Notes: generated from the sequence alone by a model not told the origin. Numbered from the stretch's first letter, positions 15,533 through 22,482 are shown. The stretch: 22,482 nucleotides of DNA from Acidimicrobiia bacterium (GCA_021296435.1 JAGWAK010000010.1:1-22482); one strand, 5' to 3'. A program made the numbers and translations.

Positions 15533-16320
15533 TGGCCCGGAGCCGCACGGAGCGGTTCATCACCAGCCGCCTCGAAGGCGGGTCCGTCCTCCGCGAGCCC
15601 GACACGCTGATCGTGGAGGAGCCCCTCTCGATCCGTCTCGACGACGTGCTCGTCGCCACCACCATGCGCACGCCGGGGCACGACTTCGAGCTGGCGGCAG
15701 GGTTCTGCCACGCCGAGGGCTGGTTGGACGGCGCCGCCATCCGACGCATCCGCTACTGCGGCGAGGGGCCGCCGGTCGAGTCGGAGTTCAACGTGGTGTC
15801 GGTGGAGACCGACGGGAAGGGGCCGCCGCCGACGCCCCGGCTGGGCATCACCTCCTCAGCCTGCGGCATCTGCGGCAGCGAGGCGGTGGAACGGCTGGCC
15901 GAGGCGCTGGCACCCTTGCCGGAGGCGCAGCCATTCGAGCCCGCCACCCTGGCCGAGTTGCCCGTCCGCATGCGCGACCTGCAGGACCTGTTCGACGCCA
16001 CCGGCGCAGTGCACGCCGCCGGGGCCGCCGACCGCTCCGGGGAGCCGCTGCTGGTGCGGGAGGACATCGGCCGGCACAACGCCGTGGACAAGGTGGTGGG
16101 TCGCCTGCTGCTGGACGGGGCGCTGCCGGCCACCTCGCTGTGCCTCTACGTGAGCGGTCGGGCCTCCTTCGAGATGGCCCAGAAGGCTTGGGCGGCGGGG
16201 TTCAGCGCCCTCGTGGCGGTGAGCGCGCCGTCGGCGCTGGCGGTGCAGGTGGCCCGTAGCGCCGGCCTGCAGCTCGGCGGCTTCGCCCGCGACGGCACGG
16301 TTCGCATCTACACCGACTGA
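15532..16320 (+). CDS. fdhD: Formate dehydrogenase accessory sulfurtransferase
   Basis: 262 residues. FdhD passes sulfur from a cysteine desulfurase to the Mo/W-bisMGD cofactor of formate dehydrogenase. The conserved CxxC pair is C111-G-I-C114 in TSSACGICG; other family segments are DDVLVATTMRTPGHDFELAAGFCHAEGWL, REDIGRHNAVDKVVGRLLLDG, LYVSGRASFEMAQKAWAAGF and VAVSAPSALAVQVARSAGLQLGGFAR. Its ATG overlaps the coaX TAA (TAATG), with an AGGGGTGG site just upstream. No formate dehydrogenase gene is in the window; the molybdenum hydroxylase at the start of the window uses a different (MCD-type) cofactor, so it is not an obvious client. Confidence 0.93.
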   Translation: MARSRTERFITSRLEGGSVLREPDTLIVEEPLSIRLDDVLVATTMRTPGHDFELAAGFCHAEGWLDGAAIRRIRYCGEGPPVESEFNVVSVETDGKGPPPTPRLGITSSACGICGSEAVERLAEALAPLPEAQPFEPATLAELPVRMRDLQDLFDATGAVHAAGAADRSGEPLLVREDIGRHNAVDKVVGRLLLDGALPATSLCLYVSGRASFEMAQKAWAAGFSALVAVSAPSALAVQVARSAGLQLGGFARDGTVRIYTD

Positions 16321-16342
16321 TGCCCGGCCCGGGTGAGGGCCG

Positions 16343-16400
16343 CCCTCGGTTGTTGGCGGGTGTCGGCCCCACCCTCGGTTGTTCGCGGCCCCTTGGCGGG
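16343..16400 (+). repeat. Two tandem 29-bp units carrying CCCTCGGTTGTT
   Basis: CCCTCGGTTGTT occurs at 16343 and 16372, 29 bases apart, each followed by a GGCGGG-rich stretch. The same short module flanks intergenic element A (2094, 2187, 4491, 6169). It lies in the 100-base gap between fdhD and hemQ. Confidence 0.6.
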
Positions 16401-16408
16401 TGCGCCGG

Positions 16409-16414
16409 TAGCCT
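16409..16414 (+). promoter_or_regulatory. Candidate -10 (TAGCCT) giving a leaderless hemQ mRNA
   Basis: TAGCCT ends exactly seven bases before the A of ATG 16421, as with the sigma factor gene; no Shine-Dalgarno site precedes the ATG. Confidence 0.5.
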
Positions 16415-16420
16415 CGGCCC

Positions 16421-17149
16421 ATGCCCGAACCGGTGGATCCCGAGCGCGTGCCGGAGCCGGTCACGCCCTCGATCGGGTTGGGGGTGCTGCATCTCTTCTG
16501 CCGGCTGGGTGAGGGCTGGCAGGGGGACGCCATGGTGGATGCGGTGCGGCGGGCGACAGGCCGGGGCACGCAGGTGGTGACGGTGGCGATCCTGGGCCAT
16601 AGGGCCGACTTGGCCTTCATGGCGCTGGACGCGGACCTCTGGAACCTGCGGCTGCTGCAGCGGGACCTGGCGGCGACGGGGCTGGAGGCCGTGGCCTCGT
16701 ACGTCTCGCTGACGGAGATCTCCGAGTACGCCGCCGGCGTGCCCGAGGAGCTGAAGCAGCAGCGCCTCTACCCGCGGCTGCCGCCGGCGGGCAAGCCGGC
16801 CTGGTGCTTCTATCCCATGTCCAAGCGCCGCGGCGAGCAGCAGAACTGGTTCACGCTGCCGTATGAGGAGCGCCTCGAGCTGATGTACGAGCACGGCTCG
16901 TCGGGGCGCAAGTTCGCCGGCCGCGTGCTGCAGGTGGTCACCGGCTCGACGGGCATCGACGACTTCGAGTGGGGCGTCACGCTGTTCGCCGTCCGCCCCG
17001 ACGATCTGAAGGACGTCGTCTACACGCTGCGCTACGACCGGGCATCGGCGCTCTACGCCGAGTTCGGGCCCTTCTATAGCGGGATCGTTACCCCCATCGA
17101 GGAGTTGGTGGCGTTGCTGGCGGCCCCCGGCGGGGACGGTTCCCCGTAG
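16421..17149 (+). CDS. hemQ: Coproheme decarboxylase (HemQ, chlorite-dismutase family)
   Basis: 242-residue heme enzyme that removes two propionate carboxyls of coproheme to give heme b, the last step of the coproporphyrin-dependent pathway of monoderm bacteria. The redox Tyr and the nearby Lys are Y131 and K135 in CFYPMSKRRGEQQNWF, and the proximal His is H158 in LMYEHGSSGRKF; the Tyr-Lys (+4) and Tyr-His (+27) spacings match characterised HemQ. VTGSTGIDDFEWGVTLF and YTLRYDRASALYAEFGPFYSG are also typical. The chlorite-dismutase distal Arg is not apparent, so HemQ is favoured. The final residues (APGGDGSP) are encoded within the first unit of a 54-bp tandem repeat that continues into the gap. 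Confidence 0.93.
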   Translation: MPEPVDPERVPEPVTPSIGLGVLHLFCRLGEGWQGDAMVDAVRRATGRGTQVVTVAILGHRADLAFMALDADLWNLRLLQRDLAATGLEAVASYVSLTEISEYAAGVPEELKQQRLYPRLPPAGKPAWCFYPMSKRRGEQQNWFTLPYEERLELMYEHGSSGRKFAGRVLQVVTGSTGIDDFEWGVTLFAVRPDDLKDVVYTLRYDRASALYAEFGPFYSGIVTPIEELVALLAAPGGDGSP

Positions 17150-17263
17150 CCGCCGCCCTGGGTGGCGCCTGCCCGCAGGCCCGGCGGGGACGGTTCCCTC
17201 CAGCCTCCGCCACGCGCGGCGCGCGCCCGCAGGCCCGGTGGGTGCGGTCGCTGTAGCCTGCTG
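17126..17263 (+). repeat. 54-bp tandem repeat, about 2.5 copies
   Basis: CCCGG(C/T)GGG(G/T) begins copies at 17126, 17180 and 17234, an exact 54-base period; the first two share CCCGGCGGGGACGGTTCCC and end in GCCCGCAGG. Copy 1 covers the last eight codons and stop of hemQ. Copy 3 is diverged and carries the TAGCCT hexamer upstream of larE, aligned with the stop codon region of copy 1. Confidence 0.75.
17254..17259 (+). promoter_or_regulatory. Candidate -10 (TAGCCT) upstream of larE
   Basis: TAGCCT in CTGTAGCCTGCTG within the third copy of the 54-bp repeat, 64 bases before the larE start. Confidence 0.4.
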
Positions 17264-17312
17264 GCGGGGGTACGGGCCGGCGCACCGATGACCGGCCGGC
17301 GCAGGGACGGGC

Positions 17313-17318
17313 GAGGAG
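17313..17318 (+). promoter_or_regulatory. Shine-Dalgarno site of larE
   Basis: GAGGAG four bases before GTG 17323; supports this start over ATG 17338 further downstream. Confidence 0.6.
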
Positions 17319-17322
17319 CACC

Positions 17323-18207
17323 GTGACCGACATCGGGATGGCCAGCACCGCAGACACCGCCGTGAGCGAGCGGCTGGCCTCCTTGCGGGCGCTGCTGACC
17401 GAGGTCGCCCCCGTGGTGGTCGCCTTCAGCGGCGGCGTTGATTCCTCGCTGCTGGCCTGGGTGGCCCACGACGAACTCGGGCCGCAGCAGGCGCACTCGG
17501 TCACTGCCGTGTCCCCCTCGCTGGCGGAGACCGAGCGTGACGATGCCCGGCGCCTGGCCGGATCCTGGGGGCTGCGCCACAGCGAGGTGGAGACCCTCGA
17601 GATGGAGCGGGCCGCCTACCGCAGCAACGACGCACTTCGCTGCTCCCACTGCAAGGACGCCCTCATGGACGCCCTCGAGCCGCTGGCCACAGCCGAGGGG
17701 GCCACCGTGACTCTCGGGGTCAACCTGGACGACCTGGGCGATCATCGACCCGGCGTCGCCGCCTCGGAGAGCCGCGGTGCCCGCTTCCCCCTGGTGGAGG
17801 CGGGATTCACGAAGGAGACGGTGCGAGCCGCCGCCCAGTCGCTCGGCCTGGAGGTCTGGGACAAGCCGGCGGCGCCGTGCCTGGCGTCGCGGCTTCCCTA
17901 CGGCACGCCGGTGTCGGCACCGGTGCTGCGCACCGTCGGGAGAGCCGAGGCCGCCCTGGCCGGCCTGGGGTTCGAGGAGTTGCGCGTGCGCCACTACGAC
18001 GATCTGGCGCGCATCGAGGTGCCGCCGGATCGGCTGGGCGACGTCGTGGCCGCTCGGGCCGCGGTGGTTGCCGCCGTGCGGGCGGCCGGCTACAGCTACG
18101 TGACCCTCGACCTCGAGGGCCTGCGTTCGGGCAACCTCAACGCCGCCCTCGGCGAGGCGGCAGGCGCCGCCACCGCTACCAGCCACGCGGCCGGCGACGC
18201 GGGCTGA
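17323..18207 (+). CDS. larE: ATP-dependent sacrificial sulfur transferase
   Basis: 294-residue PP-loop ATP pyrophosphatase of the LarE family, which donates cysteine sulfur to build the nickel-pincer nucleotide cofactor of lactate racemase and related enzymes. PP-loop SGGVDSS is at 36-42; RCSHCKDAL (C107, C110), GVNLDDLGDHRPGVAASE, ARFPLVEAGFTKETVRAAAQSLGLEVWDKPAAPCLASRLPYGTP follow. C186 in CLASR corresponds, as I judge it, to the conserved Cys that gives up its sulfur in single-Cys LarE proteins. larB, larC and larA are not in the window. Some LarE-like proteins act with unknown partners, so the target is open. It is flanked by hemQ and glnD with no evident functional link. The C-terminal tail is Ala/Thr-rich. 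Confidence 0.92.
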   Translation: MTDIGMASTADTAVSERLASLRALLTEVAPVVVAFSGGVDSSLLAWVAHDELGPQQAHSVTAVSPSLAETERDDARRLAGSWGLRHSEVETLEMERAAYRSNDALRCSHCKDALMDALEPLATAEGATVTLGVNLDDLGDHRPGVAASESRGARFPLVEAGFTKETVRAAAQSLGLEVWDKPAAPCLASRLPYGTPVSAPVLRTVGRAEAALAGLGFEELRVRHYDDLARIEVPPDRLGDVVAARAAVVAAVRAAGYSYVTLDLEGLRSGNLNAALGEAAGAATATSHAAGDAG

Positions 18208-18258
18208 GACCGTGGGCGGGCTGACCGACCCCGGTCCGGGCGCGCCGCAGCACGCCAG

Positions 18259-20613
18259 ATGCAGATGACCGCACCCGCCGCCGCCCGCATCCGTCCCCTC
18301 GACCGGCGGCGGATCATCGCCGACCGGCGCCTGGTGGGGGCGGTGTTCTGCCGTGCCTACAGCCGCCGGGTGGACGAATGGCTGGCGGAGGTATACCGGG
18401 GTGCCGGCGGTCCCGAGCGCGGTGTGGCGCTGGTCGCCGTCGGCGGGTACGGCCGTTCCGAGCTCAGCCCCGAGAGCGACCTGGACCTGCTGCTGCTGCA
18501 CGAGCGGGGCCGGGACGTGGCCAACCTGGCGGGCGACCTGTGGTACCCCGTCTGGAACGAGGGACTGAAGCTGGGCCACGCCGTGCGCACCGTGCCGCAG
18601 ACCCTCCAGCTGGCCTCCGACGATCTCGACACGGCCACGTCGCTGCTGTCGGCGCGCCACGTGGCCGGTGACGGTGGTCTCGCCGAGCGCCTCGCCGGCA
18701 GCGCCCGCGACCAGTGGACCCGCCGGGCCCGCAGGTGGCTGCCGCAGCTGGCCCAGGACGCCCGCTGGCGGGAGTTCGAGCACGGGGAGGTCGCCTTCCG
18801 GTTGCAGCCCGACCTGAAGGAGTCCACCGGCGGCATGCGCGACCTGCAGGCGCTGCGCTCCGTGGCGCTGGCGCGTCCCGACCTCGCCGATCCCGACGGT
18901 GCCATGGTCCGCGGGGCGCATGAGACCCTTCTGGCCGCCCGCGTCGAGCTGCATCGCGCCACCGGCAACGCCCGCAACCTTCTCACCCTGGAGGTTCAGG
19001 CCGACGTGGCTGCCGCGCTCGGTCACGCCACCGTGGAGGACTTCATGACCGCTGTGGCGGCGGCGGGCCGCACGGTCGGCTGGGTGGCCGACGAGACTTG
19101 GGCGGGTGTCGAGCACTGGACTGCGCCGCGCGGGATGCGCCGCCGTCGCCCCGCGGTCACGACCCTCGAGGTGGGTGTGCAGATCCGCCACGACCGCAAC
19201 GAGGTGCGCCTGACGCCGGAGGTGGCGGTGCGCGGCGATGTGCTGCTGCCCCTGCGGGTGGCCGTGGCGGCGGCGAGCCGCGGCACCCGCATCGAGCGCG
19301 ACTCCTTGCTGCGCCTCGGTGCTGAGATGACCCCGCTCGGTGACCCCTGGCCGGCCGGCGCCCGGGAGCTGTTCGTGGAGTTGCTGGCCTGTGGGCGCAA
19401 CGCCATCCCCATCATCGAGGCGCTCGACCAGGCCGGCGCCGTGGTCAAGATCCTGCCCGAGTGGGAGACCTGCCGGAGCCGCCTGCAGCGCAACGACTAC
19501 CACCGCTTCACCGTGGACCGCCACCTTTGCGAGACGGCGGCGCAGGCCGCCGACATGATCGCCGGCGGCGAGGTGAGCGTGCGCCGCCGGGATCTGCTGC
19601 TGGTGGCGTCCCTGCTGCACGACATCGGCAAGGGCTACCCCGGCGACCACACCATCGTCGGCATGGAGCTCATGGAGGTCATCGGCTGCCGCATGGGCTT
19701 CGACGCCGACGACGTGGCCACGCTCGTCCGGCTCGTCGAGTTGCACCTGCTGCTGCCCGACGTCGCCATCCGGCGCGACATCGACGAGATCGGCACCGTG
19801 CAGCGGGTGGCGGAGCAGGTGCGCAGCGTCGAGATGCTGCAACTGCTCGCCGCCCTGACCGAGGCCGATGCGATCTCCACGGGACCCTCGGTGTGGACCC
19901 GCTGGAAGGCCGACCTGGTGCGGGGGCTGGTGCGCCGCACCGAGAGCTACATCCGCAGCGGCGTGCTGGGCGGCGAACCCGACGCGTTCCCCACCCCCGA
20001 GGTCACCGAGGCCATGGTGGCCGGGACCGAGCTGCTGGAGGTCGCCGAGCGGCAACTGATCGTGGTCGTGCCGAGCGCTCCGACCGTGCTGGGCGCGGTG
20101 GCCGGAGCGGTCAGCCTCAACGGTCTGAACGTCCTCTCTGCGGCTGTGCACACCGCGGGCGGCATGACGGCGCTCGCGGTGTTCGTGGAGCCGCCGCCGG
20201 GTGTCGGATTGGAGTGGCCGCCGGTGCTGGCCGACGTGCGCGCCGCGCTCGCCGGCGAGTTGGTGCCCGGCGAGCGGCTGGCGCGCTGGGCGCACGCCGC
20301 CTCGGGTGCCGGCGACGCGCTCGCTCCCGAGCCGGTTACCGAGTCCTACGTGAAGTTCGACAACGAAATCTCCTCGGTGACGGTGATCGAGGTGGCGGCA
20401 CCCGACAGCCTCGGCCTGCTCCACTGGATCACCGAGGCGCTGGTGCACTCCGGCCTGCACATCGAGCAGGCGCGGGTGCAGACCCTGGGCGACCACGTGG
20501 TGGACTCCTTCTACGTGCACGACGGCAGCGGCGGCCGGATCGTCGACCCGGAGCGGCTCGAGCGGATCGCCGCGGCGGTGCGCGAGGCGGCGGGCATCGC
20601 GCCGGCGCCATGA
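18259..20613 (+). CDS. glnD: [Protein-PII] uridylyltransferase / nucleotidyltransferase
   Basis: 784 residues. GlnD modifies the PII nitrogen-signalling protein (adenylylation in studied actinobacteria, uridylylation in proteobacteria) and removes the group again. Domains in order: nucleotidyltransferase with VAVGGYGRSELSPESDLDLLLL (from about residue 58), the GlnD helical segment with FRLQPDLKESTGGMRDLQALR, an HD domain with LLHDIGKGYPGDHT (about 452-465), and two ACT domains (about 598-670 and 708-780) that sense glutamine. Slightly shorter than the ~850-890 of proteobacteria, and similar to actinobacterial GlnD. Start ATG 18259; ATG 18265 is equally possible. glnB/glnK and amtB, its usual actinobacterial neighbours, are absent here. 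Confidence 0.94.
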   Translation: MQMTAPAAARIRPLDRRRIIADRRLVGAVFCRAYSRRVDEWLAEVYRGAGGPERGVALVAVGGYGRSELSPESDLDLLLLHERGRDVANLAGDLWYPVWNEGLKLGHAVRTVPQTLQLASDDLDTATSLLSARHVAGDGGLAERLAGSARDQWTRRARRWLPQLAQDARWREFEHGEVAFRLQPDLKESTGGMRDLQALRSVALARPDLADPDGAMVRGAHETLLAARVELHRATGNARNLLTLEVQADVAAALGHATVEDFMTAVAAAGRTVGWVADETWAGVEHWTAPRGMRRRRPAVTTLEVGVQIRHDRNEVRLTPEVAVRGDVLLPLRVAVAAASRGTRIERDSLLRLGAEMTPLGDPWPAGARELFVELLACGRNAIPIIEALDQAGAVVKILPEWETCRSRLQRNDYHRFTVDRHLCETAAQAADMIAGGEVSVRRRDLLLVASLLHDIGKGYPGDHTIVGMELMEVIGCRMGFDADDVATLVRLVELHLLLPDVAIRRDIDEIGTVQRVAEQVRSVEMLQLLAALTEADAISTGPSVWTRWKADLVRGLVRRTESYIRSGVLGGEPDAFPTPEVTEAMVAGTELLEVAERQLIVVVPSAPTVLGAVAGAVSLNGLNVLSAAVHTAGGMTALAVFVEPPPGVGLEWPPVLADVRAALAGELVPGERLARWAHAASGAGDALAPEPVTESYVKFDNEISSVTVIEVAAPDSLGLLHWITEALVHSGLHIEQARVQTLGDHVVDSFYVHDGSGGRIVDPERLERIAAAVREAAGIAPAP

Positions 20614-20620
20614 CGAGGCG

Positions 20621-21358
20621 ATGACCGGCCCGCCGCCGAGCGGCCCCGCAGGGAGTGTCCCCACCGACGCCGGCACCCCCCACGACGACGCCATCGGCGA
20701 GTTGGAGTTGCTGCGCTGGAGCGAGGCCCTGGCGGGTATCGCCCGCACCGGCCTGGGGTTCACCGACAGCCACTACGAGCGCGAGCGCTTCGAGGAGGTG
20801 CTGGCCGTGGCCGCCGACATCCGGGCCGCGGCGGGCCGCTGCCACGACCCTGCGGTCCAGATCACCGAGTGGCTCGCCGCGGTGGGCAAGGGCGTGCCCG
20901 GCTACGTCACCCCCAAGGTGGCCGTGGGGGCGGTCGTCAGCGACGACGAGGGCAGGGTGCTGCTGATCCGCCGGGCGGACTCGGGGTACTGGCTGTACCC
21001 CACCGGCTGGGCCGACGTGGGCTACTCCTCCTCGGAGATCGCGGTGAAGGAGGTGGCCGAGGAGACCGGTATCAACTGCGAGCCTGTCCGGCTGATCGCG
21101 GTGCTCGACAGCATGCGCCACGGCTTCACGTCGGTGCCCACCTACTCCCTGGTGTACCACTGCCGGTCGCTGGGCGGGGAGTTGTGCGCCCATCCGGTGG
21201 AGTGCACCGGCGTGGGGTTCTTCTCACAGGACGATCTGCCGTCCCCGCTGGCCGGCCCGGACATCTGGGTGGAGCACGCCTTCAACTCGGTGCGCAGCGA
21301 GGCCACCGGCGTGCTCTTCGACGCTCCCCGGGAACCGTTCTGGCGCGCCGAATGCTGA
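20621..21358 (+). CDS. NUDIX hydrolase with N-terminal Nudix_hydro_N-like domain
   Basis: 245 residues. Residues ~30-75 (LLRWSEALAGIARTGLGF, then YERERFEEVLAVAADI) look like the N-terminal domain found in a group of NUDIX hydrolases annotated as ADP-ribose or nucleotide-sugar pyrophosphatases. The catalytic domain follows (~97-225). The NUDIX box covers G129-I151, but the first Glu of G-x5-E is Tyr (GWADVGY, Y135) and the Arg of REUxEE is Lys (KEVAEETGI). The metal-binding EE pair (E147, E148) is kept. Activity is therefore probable but may differ. It begins seven bases after glnD with a GAGG-like site and was probably co-transcribed with it. Substrate unknown. Confidence 0.85.
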   Translation: MTGPPPSGPAGSVPTDAGTPHDDAIGELELLRWSEALAGIARTGLGFTDSHYERERFEEVLAVAADIRAAAGRCHDPAVQITEWLAAVGKGVPGYVTPKVAVGAVVSDDEGRVLLIRRADSGYWLYPTGWADVGYSSSEIAVKEVAEETGINCEPVRLIAVLDSMRHGFTSVPTYSLVYHCRSLGGELCAHPVECTGVGFFSQDDLPSPLAGPDIWVEHAFNSVRSEATGVLFDAPREPFWRAEC

Positions 21359-21396
21359 AACAGGCGGCAGCCTTTCGTGATCTTTCGGATGCTCGG

Positions 21397-21402
21397 TAAT
21401 AT
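21397..21402 (+). promoter_or_regulatory. Candidate -10 (TAATAT) in the AT-rich upstream region of the ABC binding protein
   Basis: TAATAT with TTCGTG (21374-21379) 17 bases upstream. The gap 21359-21511 is by far the most AT-rich stretch in the window, and no open frame in it looks coding. Confidence 0.35.
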
Positions 21403-21420
21403 TTGCAAGTTTTCAGTAAT

Positions 21421-21434
21421 AATAGGCACCTATT
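21421..21434. promoter_or_regulatory. Perfect inverted repeat, possible operator
   Basis: AATAGG-CA-CCTATT, 6-bp arms with a 2-base spacer, just downstream of the TAATAT hexamer and about 78 bases before the binding-protein start. Its position would suit a repressor site; no regulator gene is adjacent. Confidence 0.35.
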
Positions 21435-21497
21435 GGCCCGCTGACGCACTAGGTTTGTCGAGGAATTAATGTCCCCCGGTGGACCGTCAACTCAAAG

Positions 21498-21503
21498 AGG
21501 AGG
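21498..21503 (+). promoter_or_regulatory. Strong Shine-Dalgarno site (AGGAGG)
   Basis: Perfect AGGAGG eight bases before ATG 21512, fixing the start of the substrate-binding protein and suggesting high translation. Confidence 0.8.
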
Positions 21504-21511
21504 GGATCGAC

Positions 21512-22482
21512 ATGCTCAAGTCCCGTAGGTCTGTAGGTCTATTTTCTTCGCTGTTCGCATCGCTCCTGTGCGTGATCCTTGTGGCCGCCGCCTGCGCCGA
21601 CGACGAGGACGGCGCCGAGCCCACCGCCACGACCGAGGCGGAAACCACAGCCCCCACGGAGGCGCCCGACGAGCCCGACGAGGCCCCAACGGCGGACATG
21701 ACCCATCTGGGCGACGGGTCGTTGGGCACAGTGACCGTCGAGGCGGGCGACGCGGTCCAGATCCGCTCGCTGAACGCCATCTCCGGTGACGTGGCCTTCT
21801 TCGGTCTGCCCATCGAGCGCAGCGTGGTTTTGGCCATCCGGGACTACGGCACCATCAAGGGATTCGACGTGGACCTCGGCACAACGCTGGACGACCTGTG
21901 CTCCAACGACGGCGGCCAGGCCGCGGCGCAGACCATCGTGGCCGACGACCGGGTCGTCGGCGTGATCGGCACGTCGTGCTCGGGTGCGGCGGTTGCGGCG
22001 GCGCCGCTGATCGGCGCGGCGGGCATGACGATGATCTCCGGCGGCAACACCTCGCCGGCGCTCACATCGGACCTGGCCGGCAATGCCGGGGCCAACTACA
22101 GCGAGGGCTACTACCGCACCGCCCACAACGACCTGTTCCAGGGCGCGGCGATGGCGCACCGCCGCGGCCATCCACGACGGCGACCCCTACACCCAGGGCC
22201 TGGCCCAGGCCTTCGCCGACGCCTTCGCCGCACTCGGCGGCGATGTGACCGGCTTCTCGGCGGTCAACAAGGACGACACCGACATGGTGCCGGTGCTGAC
22301 CGAGGTCGCCGCCGGCAGTCCGGGTGCACTGTTCTTCCCGATCTTCCAGCCGGCCGGCGACTTCATCGCCGACCAGGCGCACGGGGTTCCGGGACTCGAG
22401 ACCACGGTGCTGCTGGCCGCCGACGGCCTGCTGAACACCAACTACCTGTCGCTGCCGCAGACGGTCGGCATGTACTTCTCCG
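21512..22482 (+). CDS. Branched-chain amino acid-type ABC transporter substrate-binding lipoprotein (3' partial, frameshifted)
   Basis: Type I periplasmic-binding fold of the LivJ group, exported as a lipoprotein. The signal peptide MLKSRRSVGLF... has a hydrophobic core and the lipobox VAAAC, with C28 as the anchor, followed by an Asp/Glu/Thr/Pro-rich linker to about residue 65. The binding domain starts VQIRSLNAISGDVAFFGLPIERSVVLAIRDYG, then GVIGTSCSGAAVAAAPLIGAAGMTMISGGNTSPALT. Near 22151-22160 (ATGGCGCACC) one extra base, most simply the C at 22157, shifts the frame; after it the other frame continues sensibly with TAAAIHDGDPYTQGLAQAFADAF and VLTEVAAGSPGALFFPIFQPAGDF to the end. Both frames stay open to the window end. 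It is either a sequencing/assembly error or a fresh mutation. Transporter permease and ATPase genes would be downstream; the ligand is unknown. Confidence 0.85.
   Translation, partial: MLKSRRSVGLFSSLFASLLCVILVAAACADDEDGAEPTATTEAETTAPTEAPDEPDEAPTADMTHLGDGSLGTVTVEAGDAVQIRSLNAISGDVAFFGLPIERSVVLAIRDYGTIKGFDVDLGTTLDDLCSNDGGQAAAQTIVADDRVVGVIGTSCSGAAVAAAPLIGAAGMTMISGGNTSPALTSDLAGNAGANYSEGYYRTAHNDLFQGAAMAHRRGHPRRRPLHPGPGPGLRRRLRRTRRRCDRLLGGQQGRHRHGAGADRGRRRQSGCTVLPDLPAGRRLHRRPGARGSGTRDHGAAGRRRPAEHQLPVAAADGRHVLL

Noticed and set aside
17074..20763. Very long open frame on the - strand (1229 codons) opposite larE/glnD
   Set aside because: It is antisense to larE, glnD and part of hemQ, which have clear family motifs. 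Its residues are His/Gly/Ala/Arg/Gln-rich, as expected from the complement of GC-rich codons, and no domain is recognisable.
21359..21385. Intrinsic terminator after the NUDIX gene (AGGC...GCCT followed by TTT)
   Set aside because: The stem is only four base pairs and the T-run is three, too weak to support.

Overview
This window reads as a piece of a high-GC actinobacterial chromosome. All genes are on the + strand, GTG and TTG starts are frequent, and several neighbours overlap by ATGA or GTGA. The lineage clues are a SigR/RsrA-type sigma/anti-sigma pair, an F420-associated DUF2342-type metalloprotease, an F420-type luciferase-like oxidoreductase and a coproheme decarboxylase (HemQ). Acidimicrobiia or a close relative is my best guess; this is inference, not a database result.

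Region 1 (1-6200) is a catabolic-looking block: the 3' part of a xanthine-dehydrogenase-type molybdenum hydroxylase subunit, an SsnA-like amidohydrolase lacking the usual N-terminal domain, a luciferase-like F420-dependent oxidoreductase and an amidase-signature hydrolase. These fit oxidation, deamination and amide cleavage of an N-heterocycle, but the substrate cannot be read from the sequence. Three of the gaps (after the hydroxylase, the oxidoreductase and the amidase) hold copies of one intergenic element with an identical 11-nt loop on a stem. In two copies that stem has a compensatory base change. The fourth gap holds a different palindromic repeat.

Region 2 (6240-8560) has a tRNA-Thr(CGU), a SigR-like sigma factor that looks leaderless, its overlapping anti-sigma factor (zinc-ligand His replaced by Asp), a small one-helix membrane protein and the metalloprotease.

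Region 3 (8517-16320) is a housekeeping cofactor run: tilS, hpt, a dihydropteroate-synthase-like protein missing most catalytic residues, a phosphatase-fold protein missing its Cys and Arg, folK, panC, lysS, coaX and fdhD. The DHPS-like gene, the pseudo-phosphatase gene and folK are chained by 4-bp stop/start overlaps. I consider this the most likely undescribed system in the window.

Region 4 (16320-22482) has hemQ, larE, glnD, a NUDIX hydrolase with an altered NUDIX box, an AT-rich promoter region and a branched-chain-amino-acid-type ABC substrate-binding lipoprotein. That last gene carries a one-base frameshift near 22157 and runs off the end. Tandem repeats of 29 bp (panC-lysS, fdhD-hemQ) and 54 bp (hemQ-larE) sit in the gaps. 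Hexamers of the form TA(G/A)(C/G)CT, resembling actinobacterial -10 elements, recur upstream of several genes. No gap exceeds 300 bases.
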